A stretch of 37,503 nt of DNA from a virus (IMGVR_UViG_3300005556_000003:1-37503), one strand, 5' to 3'. Positions 23,360 through 30,475 are shown, counted from the first letter of the stretch. Notes: a model not told the origin generated them from the sequence alone. Numbers and translations are program-made.

Positions 23360-25276
23360 ATGGCGATCACCGTCATCCAGGAAAAGAGCGCCTATGATAG
23401 CAATACGGCGACTGCGACCAAGACCTTAAGCGTTGCTACCACCACGACCGGGAACGCGCTATTTGTGATCGTCCAGGGAGGCGCTTATGATCCCAGTGGT
23501 TACGTCACCAGCATCAGTGTAAGTCCAGGCAGCGGCACCTTTACCAGCCTGGTCAGTCAACTGGGCGTCGCTGGTCAGTATGGCGGCTGCGAAATCTGGT
23601 GGGCTCCGAGTATCACTGGCGGCACCAATCCGACCGTGACGATTAACCTGCACGTCGCCACTGATGCCGCTTTCGGGGTAATCGAAGCAGCCGGCTTAAC
23701 CGGCCAGACCGACGGCGGCACCGGCTCCGGACCGACTCAGAGCAATGCAGCTAGTTCCGGAAATATCACTACCACTAATAATAACGATTTATTAGTGGGC
23801 GGCGTTAACGTTGCCGAGACTTATGTCAGTGGCGATGCCAGCTGGACCAATGATAGCAGTACCGGCAGTCTGTTTGCTTACCGGATTGTTTCGGTAACCG
23901 GCACTTACGCTTGTAGCGCTACCTTAACTGGCGGCTATTGGACCGCCGCCATCGCGGCGCTTAAAGGAGCGGCCAATCTGCCCATTGCCCCTAAAGCTAT
24001 CGGCACCATTACGGGTGCCAACACTACCCTGCGGGTCCGCCAGCCGATCCGCTCGGCGCCGAGCGGTCCGTTGCTGACCAGCGGCTCAAACATCGTTCAG
24101 CTTAACCCGCAAAGGCCGGCGGCCGCCGGCACCATCCGTACTTCCGGGACGGTCTTTATCGGCAAGATTTTCCCCAGAGCGATTGGTTTGGTTGCGGTTA
24201 CTAAAGGCGCGACTTTCCTGGCCAGAAGCGCGCAACGAGCGCCCACCAGTGCCGCAGGCATCCTGGCCCAAGACGGACAAACACAGCCCAGAGAAGCTCT
24301 CGGCCCTAAATCGATCGGCCATATCACCAGCTCCGGAGTGGCCTTCCCGGAGAACGTCGGCATCATCAGGCCCAGACCCCTCGGACTGGTCACCAGTTCG
24401 GGCACCATTAAGGGTAACCTCAAATTACCTGACCAGATCATGGTATTGGGGCCGGCCGCATTCCGGCTCGCCCAACGAGCGCCGCTCTCGAGCCTCACCC
24501 GAGCTTCTGGGGTGGTGCAGGTCCGCTTGCCTGGCTTGATCCTGCCGCATGCGATCGGCGCCATCCTGACCAGCGGCCTGAATTTTCCCCACTTTATCGG
24601 AGCGATTGTGCGGCCGAACGCTGCCGGCACCATTCACACCGATCTGGCCAACACTCTCAGTGTCAGACAATCGACCGGGATCTTCAGGCCAAACGCTAGT
24701 GGTCCAGCGACCGCCATAGCGACCGCGTTGATTCCCCGATTTATCAGTTTCCAGCAGGCGATCGCCTCCTTGAGCCTGACTTACGGCAATAATCAAGCTA
24801 AAAACGCGCTGCGCTTAGTTCCATCTTTAAGCGGATCTTCAGCTATCTCCAGCGTAACCAGCCCAAGATTTTACCGGTATCCGCAAGCTCCTGGGTTAGC
24901 GATCGTCTCGGGGCTGGCTAATGCCCAGATTCCGGGGCTGGTAGAAGTTCCCCTGAACGGGGCTGCCTTCACTTTTGGCTCTATTAATACCGGGCTCAAT
25001 CCGATTAATTTGCAGATTATCAGTTTCCAGACCAGAGGCCTGATTACCGGTACTTCCATTGTCAGATTAACTATCCCGGTATCCCCGCCACCCAGCGTGA
25101 TTGTCTCGGTCACGGGAACTTATGTGGTAGTTGACTACAATTTCGGCAAGATCGTTGCCGACTTAATCGCTGGTAAAGAGTATGCCGGCGTCCTGCAATC
25201 AGTCCGTTCCGGCCCGCATCCAGACTATTTCAGTGCGATGGCCGTCTTAGTAGAGGAGTTTTACGATATCGAATAA
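23360..25276 (+). CDS. Long repetitive tail-fibre-like protein
   Basis: A 638 aa protein. Residues 1-205 form a beta-rich domain with long Thr/Ser/Gly stretches, of a type seen in phage and bacterial surface proteins (WWAPSITGGTNPTVTINL, WTAAIAALKG). From about 212 to 460 there are some ten imperfect units of 20-29 residues, consensus P-x-A-I-G-x-I-x-T-S-G. The end (about 590-638) is a small acidic globular tip. A fibre shaft is the simplest reading. It starts 6 bases after the beta-helix gene, without SD. No known family was identified. Confidence 0.6.
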   Translation: MAITVIQEKSAYDSNTATATKTLSVATTTTGNALFVIVQGGAYDPSGYVTSISVSPGSGTFTSLVSQLGVAGQYGGCEIWWAPSITGGTNPTVTINLHVATDAAFGVIEAAGLTGQTDGGTGSGPTQSNAASSGNITTTNNNDLLVGGVNVAETYVSGDASWTNDSSTGSLFAYRIVSVTGTYACSATLTGGYWTAAIAALKGAANLPIAPKAIGTITGANTTLRVRQPIRSAPSGPLLTSGSNIVQLNPQRPAAAGTIRTSGTVFIGKIFPRAIGLVAVTKGATFLARSAQRAPTSAAGILAQDGQTQPREALGPKSIGHITSSGVAFPENVGIIRPRPLGLVTSSGTIKGNLKLPDQIMVLGPAAFRLAQRAPLSSLTRASGVVQVRLPGLILPHAIGAILTSGLNFPHFIGAIVRPNAAGTIHTDLANTLSVRQSTGIFRPNASGPATAIATALIPRFISFQQAIASLSLTYGNNQAKNALRLVPSLSGSSAISSVTSPRFYRYPQAPGLAIVSGLANAQIPGLVEVPLNGAAFTFGSINTGLNPINLQIISFQTRGLITGTSIVRLTIPVSPPPSVIVSVTGTYVVVDYNFGKIVADLIAGKEYAGVLQSVRSGPHPDYFSAMAVLVEEFYDIE

Positions 25277-25281
25277 GCTTT

Positions 25282-25458
25282 ATGGCTGGTCCGCTGGTTA
25301 TCTGGGTTGATCAAGCTAATAATCCGATCACCTGGATCAATAACGCGAGTCTGCCCGTTAGCTGGACACATTTCGGCTCTTATGGAACCAGTTCTACCAG
25401 TGCCAGCGCTGGCACCGTCCCAAAAATAGCGCTGCGCGTCTTCGCGGTGCGCTTTTAG
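25282..25458 (+). CDS. Small protein at end of late region
   Basis: ATG 25282 to TAG 25458, 58 aa, 5 bases after the fibre stop. It contains two Trp-Ile/Val segments (LVIWVDQANNPITWIN, VSWTHFG), a Ser/Thr stretch and a basic beta end (IALRVFAVRF). It is the last gene of the rightward block. Its stop overlaps the stop of the endolysin gene on the other strand. Function unknown; similar short proteins accompany fibres. Confidence 0.55.
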   Translation: MAGPLVIWVDQANNPITWINNASLPVSWTHFGSYGTSSTSASAGTVPKIALRVFAVRF

Positions 25459-25898
25459 GCCAAGGCATCTCCGGTCTGTTCGTAAGCAGTCCGCAGTTGG
25501 GCCAGACTCCGACCCTGGTTAAATTGAAAATGCGGTTCATCCACAAATTTCCAGCGGCCGCCCCATTCCAGCCCGAGCGATTCGCCAATTACGCCAACCT
25601 TCGCGTAATCGGGCGATTCCCCGAAATACTTTTGGGAGTCTGCGCTGAAGATCCCTACATCAAAGGCGGTCCCGAAATTATGATTCGACTGACCGCCTTT
25701 AGCTTTAGTGACAATCCGACCTGGCTTGGTGCGGCCTTGTGCATAAAGGGCATTCTGTTCGTCGTAAGTGCGCAGGCTGGCGATTACCTTGACATTAATG
25801 CCTTGGGCAGTAGCCGTCTCGATCAGGGCCCGCGCCAGCGGCTGCACCTTGGGGTTGAGCGTTTTAATGTTGCGTTCGCTTCTTTGGTCTATGACCAT
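25455..25898 (-). CDS. Endolysin, M15 family peptidase
   Basis: A 147 aa protein of the M15 (VanY/L-alanyl-D-glutamate peptidase) type, like T5 endolysin (137 aa). The zinc motif S-x-H-x-x-G-x-A-x-D is SNHNFGTAFD (71-80), so H73 and D80 bind zinc; the third ligand is H123 in VDEPHFQF, with E121 as the likely base. SLRTYDEQNALYAQGRT (41-57) and WGGRW (112-116) are also typical. It cuts peptidoglycan stem peptides at the end of infection. No signal peptide, so it needs a holin. Leftward transcription; it converges with the late block. Confidence 0.92.
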   Translation of the reverse strand: MVIDQRSERNIKTLNPKVQPLARALIETATAQGINVKVIASLRTYDEQNALYAQGRTKPGRIVTKAKGGQSNHNFGTAFDVGIFSADSQKYFGESPDYAKVGVIGESLGLEWGGRWKFVDEPHFQFNQGRSLAQLRTAYEQTGDALA

Positions 25899-25910
25899 AT
25901 TACTACGCGC

Positions 25911-26813
25911 TCATACTGGCGGCTCGATCATGGCGTCGTGCTTAAGAATCGCAATGGAGTACGGAGCGCGCACCGGCAAGTTGCGTGCTTTGCGCCCTTC
26001 AGTCCAGTAATGGGCTAAAAACAATTTTACGGCCCGGCGTTTGGCCCGGGCGTGCAGGTGACCGTCAGTGAGCTTACCGCTTTGGAGCTTGGCTTTGGTG
26101 GGCGCGTCCTTGATCTTCTTATTAGCCAGTTCGCGCTGCGCTTGTGCGCTATAAAGCCCGTTCTCGTTGCGCGAAACTTCGTCGCTCTTAAACTTGGCGT
26201 ACCAGTGGCCGTAGAAGGCAGATTCCCGGCCGGACACTTTGACGAAACTCTCGCCAATTTTCCAGCAGAGAGTTTTCAACCTGCCATTGTAGGGTGACTT
26301 AGTACCTTTGACTTTACGATCTGCGGTCGGGTCCTGCCCGGCGAAGCGCCACAGGCTGCTGATACTATCAGCCTTGGTTACATCAATGTGAGCAGCCAGC
26401 CCGGAGGCCAGTACCGGGCCGATGCCAGCTTGCGCATAAGCCCAGCGGCTTTCGGACGGGCTTTGCTCAGATTCGATCCATTCTTTGAGCTTACCGTGTA
26501 TCACCTTTTCGCCAGTCTCCAGCCACTTACCCAACCACTGCACCATAGGGCTGGAGGGCTCGCTGCCCTTTTTATTGGCATGCATGATTCTGAGTTTCTG
26601 GCAATCGTAAAAGAGCTCGACTGTCTCGGCGATATCTTCGCTCCTGAGCTCGTAGGTTTTGATGATCTGGTCGATCAGTTCATTCCGGATTTCAGCACCG
26701 ATCTTGATTGGAGGCGCAGCAGCTGCAATAGGCTCGTTCTGTTCGTATGGGTTTCTTTCCCAGCCGGACTCGCTTTTGCTAAGTGGATCGCTCGCTTCTT
26801 CAGGCTTGCTCAT
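25911..26813 (-). CDS. Phage protein with IS110-type HhH/Transposase_20 region
   Basis: A 300 aa protein. Residues 128-265 resemble the C-terminal part of IS110/IS116 transposases: AGIGPVLASGLAAHIDV (helix-hairpin-helix), LWRFAGQDP (154-162), KTLCWKIGESFVKVSG (180-195) and HLHARAKRRAVKLFLAHYW (252-270). I know these last motifs from a wide phage-borne family. The DEDD RuvC-like nuclease domain of true IS110 transposases is absent; residues 36-125 are helical instead. It is thus unlikely to transpose. Its first 18 codons are made of the adjoining 18 bp repeats (hexapeptides SKPEEA, SDPLSK, SESGWE). DNA binding is inferred from the HhH. ATG 26813 is the only plausible start. Confidence 0.65.
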   Translation of the reverse strand: MSKPEEASDPLSKSESGWERNPYEQNEPIAAAAPPIKIGAEIRNELIDQIIKTYELRSEDIAETVELFYDCQKLRIMHANKKGSEPSSPMVQWLGKWLETGEKVIHGKLKEWIESEQSPSESRWAYAQAGIGPVLASGLAAHIDVTKADSISSLWRFAGQDPTADRKVKGTKSPYNGRLKTLCWKIGESFVKVSGRESAFYGHWYAKFKSDEVSRNENGLYSAQAQRELANKKIKDAPTKAKLQSGKLTDGHLHARAKRRAVKLFLAHYWTEGRKARNLPVRAPYSIAILKHDAMIEPPV

Positions 26814-27394
26814 TTCATTTGGGTTGCTCGTGTCTTTTGGCTCGCTCTGTGCGTGTGAGTTGCTCGCTTCTTCAGGCTCGCTCTTATTGAGTGGGTTGCT
26901 CGCTCTTGTTAGGCTCGCTCATGGACTATGGGTTGCTCATGCTTTATTGGCTCGCTCCCTCGGAGATGGGCTCTAGTAAGTTCGCACGATAGGGCTCGCT
27001 CCCTCATAATGGGTTTCTCTACGCAATTGGCTCGCTCTTGCTCGTGTCCCCGAGTTTATCTTCTCTAATGGCTTGCTCACGACCTATGGGTTTTGTCCGA
27101 GCAACCTCACAACCTTTGGCTCGCTCCGGAGATGGGGTTTATTAATTCGCACGATAGGGCTTGCTCTTGTCTATATAGGTTACTTTACCATTTAGGGCTC
27201 GCTCCCTCTCTGCTTGGGTTGCTCATGCAATGTAGCAGAGCTCATGGGAATTGGGTTGCTCTTGACGCAACTGGCTCGCTCTTGAATTGATGGATTACTC
27301 CCTTTTCATGGCTCGCTCATACGCTTAGGAATTTCGGTCACAAACTTTGGCAAAGCTCATGGGCCTCGGGTTGCTCATGTTTTTTGGCTCGCTC
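26785..27394. repeat. Array of alternating 18-19 bp repeats
   Basis: A 610 bp stretch without a convincing gene beyond the first codons of the HhH protein. On the plus strand a 9 bp core recurs every 18-19 bp. GGCTCGCTC occurs exactly at 26839, 26875, 26912, 26949, 26993, 27029, 27118, 27196, 27273, 27310 and 27386. GGGTTGCTC occurs at 26821, 26893, 26930, 27216, 27253 and 27368. GGCTTGCTC occurs at 26803, 27070 and 27158. More degenerate copies fill most gaps. The two main forms alternate, giving a 36-37 bp double period. The 9-10 bp between cores are variable and AT-rich. It is not a CRISPR array: repeats and spacers are too short. Candidates are iterons of an origin, a partition or packaging site, or a decayed hexapeptide-repeat coding region. 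Confidence 0.85.
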
Positions 27395-27427
27395 GAACAA
27401 AACGCATCAACGCAGGTTCACTTTCTT

Positions 27428-28780
27428 TCATGGATCGGGAGTGGCTGGGTGCTGCTCAAGCCAATTCCCAAGAGAATCAAACCAAATTCGATAGGTTTTA
27501 TTAGGTGCCGGCGGTGTTGCCGTGGGCGCTGGGGTTGGCGCAGGCGTTGGTGTGGGGCTGGCGCTCGGGCCTGGCGTTGGCGTTGGCTTGGGCGGCTGGC
27601 CAGCTGCCGCTAAGGGATGCGGGTAAGTGTACTTCTGATAATTGGGCCTGCTGTCCAGCACATAGTCGCGACCTTCCTTGAGATAGTTGCCGATCTGCTG
27701 GTTGTTATTGCACTCATCGGGGCTGTACTGCACCAGCCCGATATGGGTCGCCCCGCTACCGGTATTGCCCCAGATGTAGAGCGGGTCGGTCGTTCCTTCC
27801 GGCCCCTGACCAATTTGATGAAATGCCGGATAATTGGTCTGACAGGGCACCTGGCCACCCTTGCGCGTAATATTATACACCGTCAGGCTGACACTCGGCT
27901 TGTTGCCCCACGCGCATGAGCTGATTGCCGGCATAAGGTTATCGCAGATCACCCCGACCCCGCCACGCACGTAAAACCAGTAGTTCAGATTCAGGGGATA
28001 GGGATTGGGCGTGCAGTTGCCCCCGAGGGTGAAAATGAACTGGTTATCGTAAAACTCGATCTGACGCACACCATAGGGCGAAGTGTCCGCGCCGTGACTG
28101 GTAGTGCCTGAATTGTCAAAGGTGCAGTGACGGACGACCGTCCGGGAATTGTCATCGAAATCGAGCGCCTGCAGAAACACATCCTTGAAGGTGCAGTCTT
28201 CGAGGTACGTGTTCTTATTGCCGTCAGGATCGCCCGCCGCTCCGATGGTCGAGGGTGCGGTCCAGGTCGCGGGAATCCCCACGGCTTTAAAGGCGATCCC
28301 GCTGGTGTCTTGGCGCTGAGTGCTCGTAAAATCGCAATGGCTGATCAGTCCGCCGTTGGTTTCCCACTCCACCATGCGTGCTCCGTGACTAGCAAGAGCG
28401 AAATGGCAAGAGCTGACTACGACGCTTTGGGCACCGTCCTTATGGTAAACGATCAGATGTTTGACGCTCCAGTCTGGAGTCGTGTTGCCCTGCTCGATCG
28501 ATAGTCCCTTGATCGTAATGACACCACTGGTGCTCGGTGTTACCACGATCAGCGGTCCCTGATTGCGACCATTCACAATAGTTGTCCCTGATTCGCCCTG
28601 CAGCGTGACCGGTGCCTTAATGGTGAGGGTATCGGTCCAGGTCCAGCGGCCTGCGGGCACCAGCACGGTGCCTCCATTGCTACTGGCATTGATGGCTGCC
28701 TGAATGTCAGCCTGGCCCCCGCTAGCAGCCGCCTGGGCCAGGCGGGGCAGCACAAGGAACAACAGGAGCAGTATTTTCAT
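27428..28780 (-). CDS. Secreted beta-helix protein, paralogue of 21998-23353
   Basis: A 450 aa protein. It starts with a signal peptide (MKILLLLFLVLPRLAQAAA), then a parallel beta-helix: DIQAAINASSNGGTVLVPAG, LTIKAPVTLQGES, YLEDCTFKD, VVRHCTFDNSGTTSHGAD. The end has GRDYVLDSRPNYQKYTYPHPL (about 370-390, shortened), a Pro/Thr linker (about 395-425) and a short Trp-containing tail. It is a clear paralogue of the plus-strand beta-helix protein. A signal peptide is rare in phage proteins and suggests export from the infected cell. Its ATG shares one base with the stop of the preceding membrane protein. No catalytic residues were assigned. Confidence 0.75.
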   Translation of the reverse strand: MKILLLLFLVLPRLAQAAASGGQADIQAAINASSNGGTVLVPAGRWTWTDTLTIKAPVTLQGESGTTIVNGRNQGPLIVVTPSTSGVITIKGLSIEQGNTTPDWSVKHLIVYHKDGAQSVVVSSCHFALASHGARMVEWETNGGLISHCDFTSTQRQDTSGIAFKAVGIPATWTAPSTIGAAGDPDGNKNTYLEDCTFKDVFLQALDFDDNSRTVVRHCTFDNSGTTSHGADTSPYGVRQIEFYDNQFIFTLGGNCTPNPYPLNLNYWFYVRGGVGVICDNLMPAISSCAWGNKPSVSLTVYNITRKGGQVPCQTNYPAFHQIGQGPEGTTDPLYIWGNTGSGATHIGLVQYSPDECNNNQQIGNYLKEGRDYVLDSRPNYQKYTYPHPLAAAGQPPKPTPTPGPSASPTPTPAPTPAPTATPPAPNKTYRIWFDSLGNWLEQHPATPDP

Positions 28781-29043
28781 TACTTTGTTGGCGATGGCGC
28801 TGGGTGGCCCGCCTCGATGTTTTTCAGAGTTTCAAACATATCTTTTTGACGTTGTTGACTGTCTTTGAATCGTTCCAGCAGTTCCCGGATTGAATGGAGT
28901 TCTTCACTAGTCTCAGTTTCCACCCGTTCAGCTTCAGAGCGGACAGTATTGGCGGTTTGTAAATTCATTCCCTGCATGGCAATGAGGATGCCTCCCGCAA
29001 TGGAGGCACCCACTTTAACGATCAAATCAGAAGATTCAGCCAC
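28780..29043 (-). CDS. Membrane-anchored coiled-coil protein
   Basis: An 87 aa protein: one hydrophobic helix (about 7-25, IVKVGASIAGGILIAMQG), then a coiled coil (about 30-75) with SEAERVETETSEELHSIREL. This shape (one membrane anchor, then a periplasm- or cytoplasm-facing coil) resembles an inner-membrane spanin or a single-span holin. It lies between the beta-helix gene and the proline-rich gene, on the same strand as the endolysin. Function not proven. Confidence 0.55.
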   Translation of the reverse strand: MAESSDLIVKVGASIAGGILIAMQGMNLQTANTVRSEAERVETETSEELHSIRELLERFKDSQQRQKDMFETLKNIEAGHPAPSPTK

Positions 29044-29106
29044 GAGCTTAACATCAGGTTAGCTCAAGCCGTGTTCGCTGCAGAGCTATCTTTTTTGCTC
29101 TCCTCC

Positions 29107-29562
29107 CTAGCTTCCCGGTTGGGGTTTGCCGCCTCCAGGCGGGAAATAACCCCAGCCGTAATCAGGATGATAACCCCAGCCGCCTTCGGGTGGTGGCGGC
29201 TTGGCGCCTTCGGCAGGCGGTGGCGGTACAATGACAATGGGATGATCCGGATGCAGATACCCTGGTGGAAAATAGATAGGATGTTCGGGTTTTATCCCGC
29301 TACCGGGCGGCACGGGGATAACGATCGGGTGCGTTGGACTCAAGGGCGGTCCTCCAGGGGCGATCGGATGAGCTGGATACGGAGGCGTGCCTCCAGGAGC
29401 GATCGGGTGCGTTGGATAACCCGGTCCCGGCCAGACTTGCGGAGGCGGTCCGCCGGGCGCGATCGGGTGACTGATTTCCGGACCGCCAGGCATGGGACCC
29501 CCCCCAATGCCCAGTTCGCTCGAGGTCATTACGCCAACAATCTGAATAGGTATGCTTGCCAT
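29107..29562 (-). CDS. Proline-rich HPI-repeat protein
   Basis: A 151 aa protein, about one third Pro and one fifth Gly. HPIAPGG appears three times and HPI-x(2-3) three further times, with intervals of roughly 13-18 residues. The C-terminus is Trp/Tyr/Gly rich (GGWGYHPDYGWGYFPP). Many podovirus genomes hold a proline-rich protein of this style near lysis genes; I know the pattern but not a function. The DNA repeats (GCGATCGG cores) follow the protein repeats. The start ATG 29562 stands 15 nt after an AAAGGGGGGG run that could serve as SD. Confidence 0.65.
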   Translation of the reverse strand: MASIPIQIVGVMTSSELGIGGGPMPGGPEISHPIAPGGPPPQVWPGPGYPTHPIAPGGTPPYPAHPIAPGGPPLSPTHPIVIPVPPGSGIKPEHPIYFPPGYLHPDHPIVIVPPPPAEGAKPPPPEGGWGYHPDYGWGYFPPGGGKPQPGS

Positions 29563-29577
29563 TTTTATTTTGATTTG

Positions 29578-29668
29578 CCCCCCCTTTCCCGAGTTGGTTT
29601 TTTGTCGCCCTCTCTTAATCCGCTAACTCGGGCGGGGGGGGGGTGTTCCCAAGCGGATTAGAGAAGGG
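29578..29668 (-). promoter_or_regulatory. Pseudoknot-like leader of the proline-rich gene
   Basis: Two perfect 8 bp inverted repeats interlock: CCCGAGTT (29588-29595) with AACTCGGG (29625-29632), and AATCCGCT (29617-29624) with AGCGGATT (29652-29659). The second extends imperfectly to 29608-29624/29652-29668. The order A-B-A'-B' with no base between B and A' is that of an H-type pseudoknot. A 10-base G run (29634-29643) can also pair with the 7-base C run (29578-29584), which on the minus strand is the G-rich SD region of the gene starting at 29562. Direct pairing is seen; function is inferred. No poly-U follows, so it is not a standard terminator. Confidence 0.5.
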
Positions 29669-29678
29669 GGAAAAAGCG

Positions 29679-29840
29679 CTAAAATTTATCTGGTTTGCGA
29701 GTCCTCGCCGTCTGCCTGATCGGTATTTCGGGCCTGGTCTGGCCGGTAGTCAGCAAGCGATCGTAATGGGCTTTGCACAACCCACGCAGCTGGGATGGCC
29801 GCTGGCAGCTCGGCACGGAACATTTTTTCCATTTACTCAT
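29679..29840 (-). CDS. Small zinc-finger protein (C-x4-C...GLCxxHY)
   Basis: A 53 aa protein in an ATGA overlap with the preceding gene. CSVPSCQRPSQLRGLCKAHYD matches a known small motif, C-x(4)-C-x(5-8)-GLC-x-x-HY-x-R, given here at residues 7-26. It often occurs alone in phages or with HNH nucleases and probably binds zinc. The rest is basic (IRQTARTRKPDKF). It is the last gene of the early leftward operon before the pseudoknot-like leader. Confidence 0.65.
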   Translation of the reverse strand: MSKWKKCSVPSCQRPSQLRGLCKAHYDRLLTTGQTRPEIPIRQTARTRKPDKF

Positions 29841-30148
29841 AAGGTGATTGATCCATCTGAATTAGCCTCGAGGCTTTTTGCGCGCTTTTTGCGACCGGCA
29901 AAGCCCATCTTATGGGTAGATTTAGCGCGTAAGCGCTCGATTTTAGCTTCCTGCATCTGCTCAGCCATTTCTCCTAGTCCATGGGATTGCATCTCATCGG
30001 TAATCGCATCGATCAAGAAAGTGTTCCGGCTTTTGCCCAGACGCCAGGAAGCTTCCCTGATCAGGGCGTGTTCGAGCGGACTCACCCAGAATCCGACAAA
30101 CTGTTTACCCCGGTGCAGCTTAGGACCATCCTGGTCAGATTGAGTCAT
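29837..30148 (-). CDS. Ribbon-helix-helix-like small protein
   Basis: A 103 aa protein from ATG 30148, chosen because it starts 5 nt after the preceding stop (a longer version would overlap that gene by 60 bases). The segment KQFVGFWVSPLEHALIREA...GKSRNTFLIDAITDEM (about 17-52) has the beta-helix-helix form of RHH/CopG DNA-binding domains. The C-terminus is helical and basic. It could be an early regulator. It overlaps the next gene by 4 bases. Confidence 0.6.
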   Translation of the reverse strand: MTQSDQDGPKLHRGKQFVGFWVSPLEHALIREASWRLGKSRNTFLIDAITDEMQSHGLGEMAEQMQEAKIERLRAKSTHKMGFAGRKKRAKSLEANSDGSITL

Positions 30149-30153
30149 GCGCT

Positions 30154-30474
30154 TTAAGTTTGGCTCGCTTTGATGAGTTCCAGAAAATCGTCGGCTTTCA
30201 GGAACACATGCCATTGGCCGTGATCTTTGCGATGGGCTACTACCGGGATTTTGCCGGCTCCTTCACGCTCGGCCTGGGCCATCCAGAGGTAAAACCCACT
30301 GGTCTGCCGGCGTTTAACCTCAAAATGGTACGCACTTAACTGCTCACTCACTGTGTCCGGCGATCCCGGCATTCCGCGGTATTGAACCCCGCGCACGCAA
30401 TCAAAGCCGTAAGCCCGAACTTTCTCGCACCACTCGAGTTCGCCCAGTTTACCTTTCCTTTTGGAGTTAATCAC
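30154..30474 (-). CDS. PD-(D/E)XK endonuclease-like protein
   Basis: A 106 aa protein starting at GTG 30474. SKRKGKLGELEWCEKV (E12), then GSPDTV (D40) and HFEVKRRQT (E52, K54) give the E...D...ExK signature of small Holliday-junction-resolvase-type nucleases; IPVVAHRKDHGQWHV (about 76-90) follows as in that family. Length is typical for phage members (90-130 aa). It would cut branched or phage DNA. It lies directly after the RecB-like protein in the recombination block. Confidence 0.7.
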   Translation of the reverse strand: MINSKRKGKLGELEWCEKVRAYGFDCVRGVQYRGMPGSPDTVSEQLSAYHFEVKRRQTSGFYLWMAQAEREGAGKIPVVAHRKDHGQWHVFLKADDFLELIKASQT

Positions 30475-30475
30475 G

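Noticed and set aside
24097-24633. Leftward 178 aa frame inside the long fibre gene
   Set aside because: Shadow of the GC-rich repeat region; rich in Pro, Arg, Gly and without motifs.
25911-26813. Insertion sequence of the IS110 family
   Set aside because: No DEDD nuclease domain and no element ends were found; the homologous family is a phage protein in my memory.
26388-27290. Rightward hydrophobic frames across the repeat array (26388-26858, 26659-26976, 27093-27290)
   Set aside because: They are antisense to the HhH gene or consist of Leu/Ala/Ser translated from the repeats, with no SD or family features.
26785-27394. CRISPR array
   Set aside because: The conserved core is only 9 bp and spacers only 9-10 bp; no cas gene is present apart from a Cas4-like nuclease domain that fits phage recombination better.
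29071-29661. Rightward 196 aa frame over the proline-rich gene
   Set aside because: Antisense to the HPI-repeat gene and Arg-rich as expected from complementing Pro/Gly codons.
29608-29668. Rho-independent terminator of the early operon
   Set aside because: The stem is followed by A-rich, not T-rich, sequence on the minus strand, and it interlocks with a second stem.
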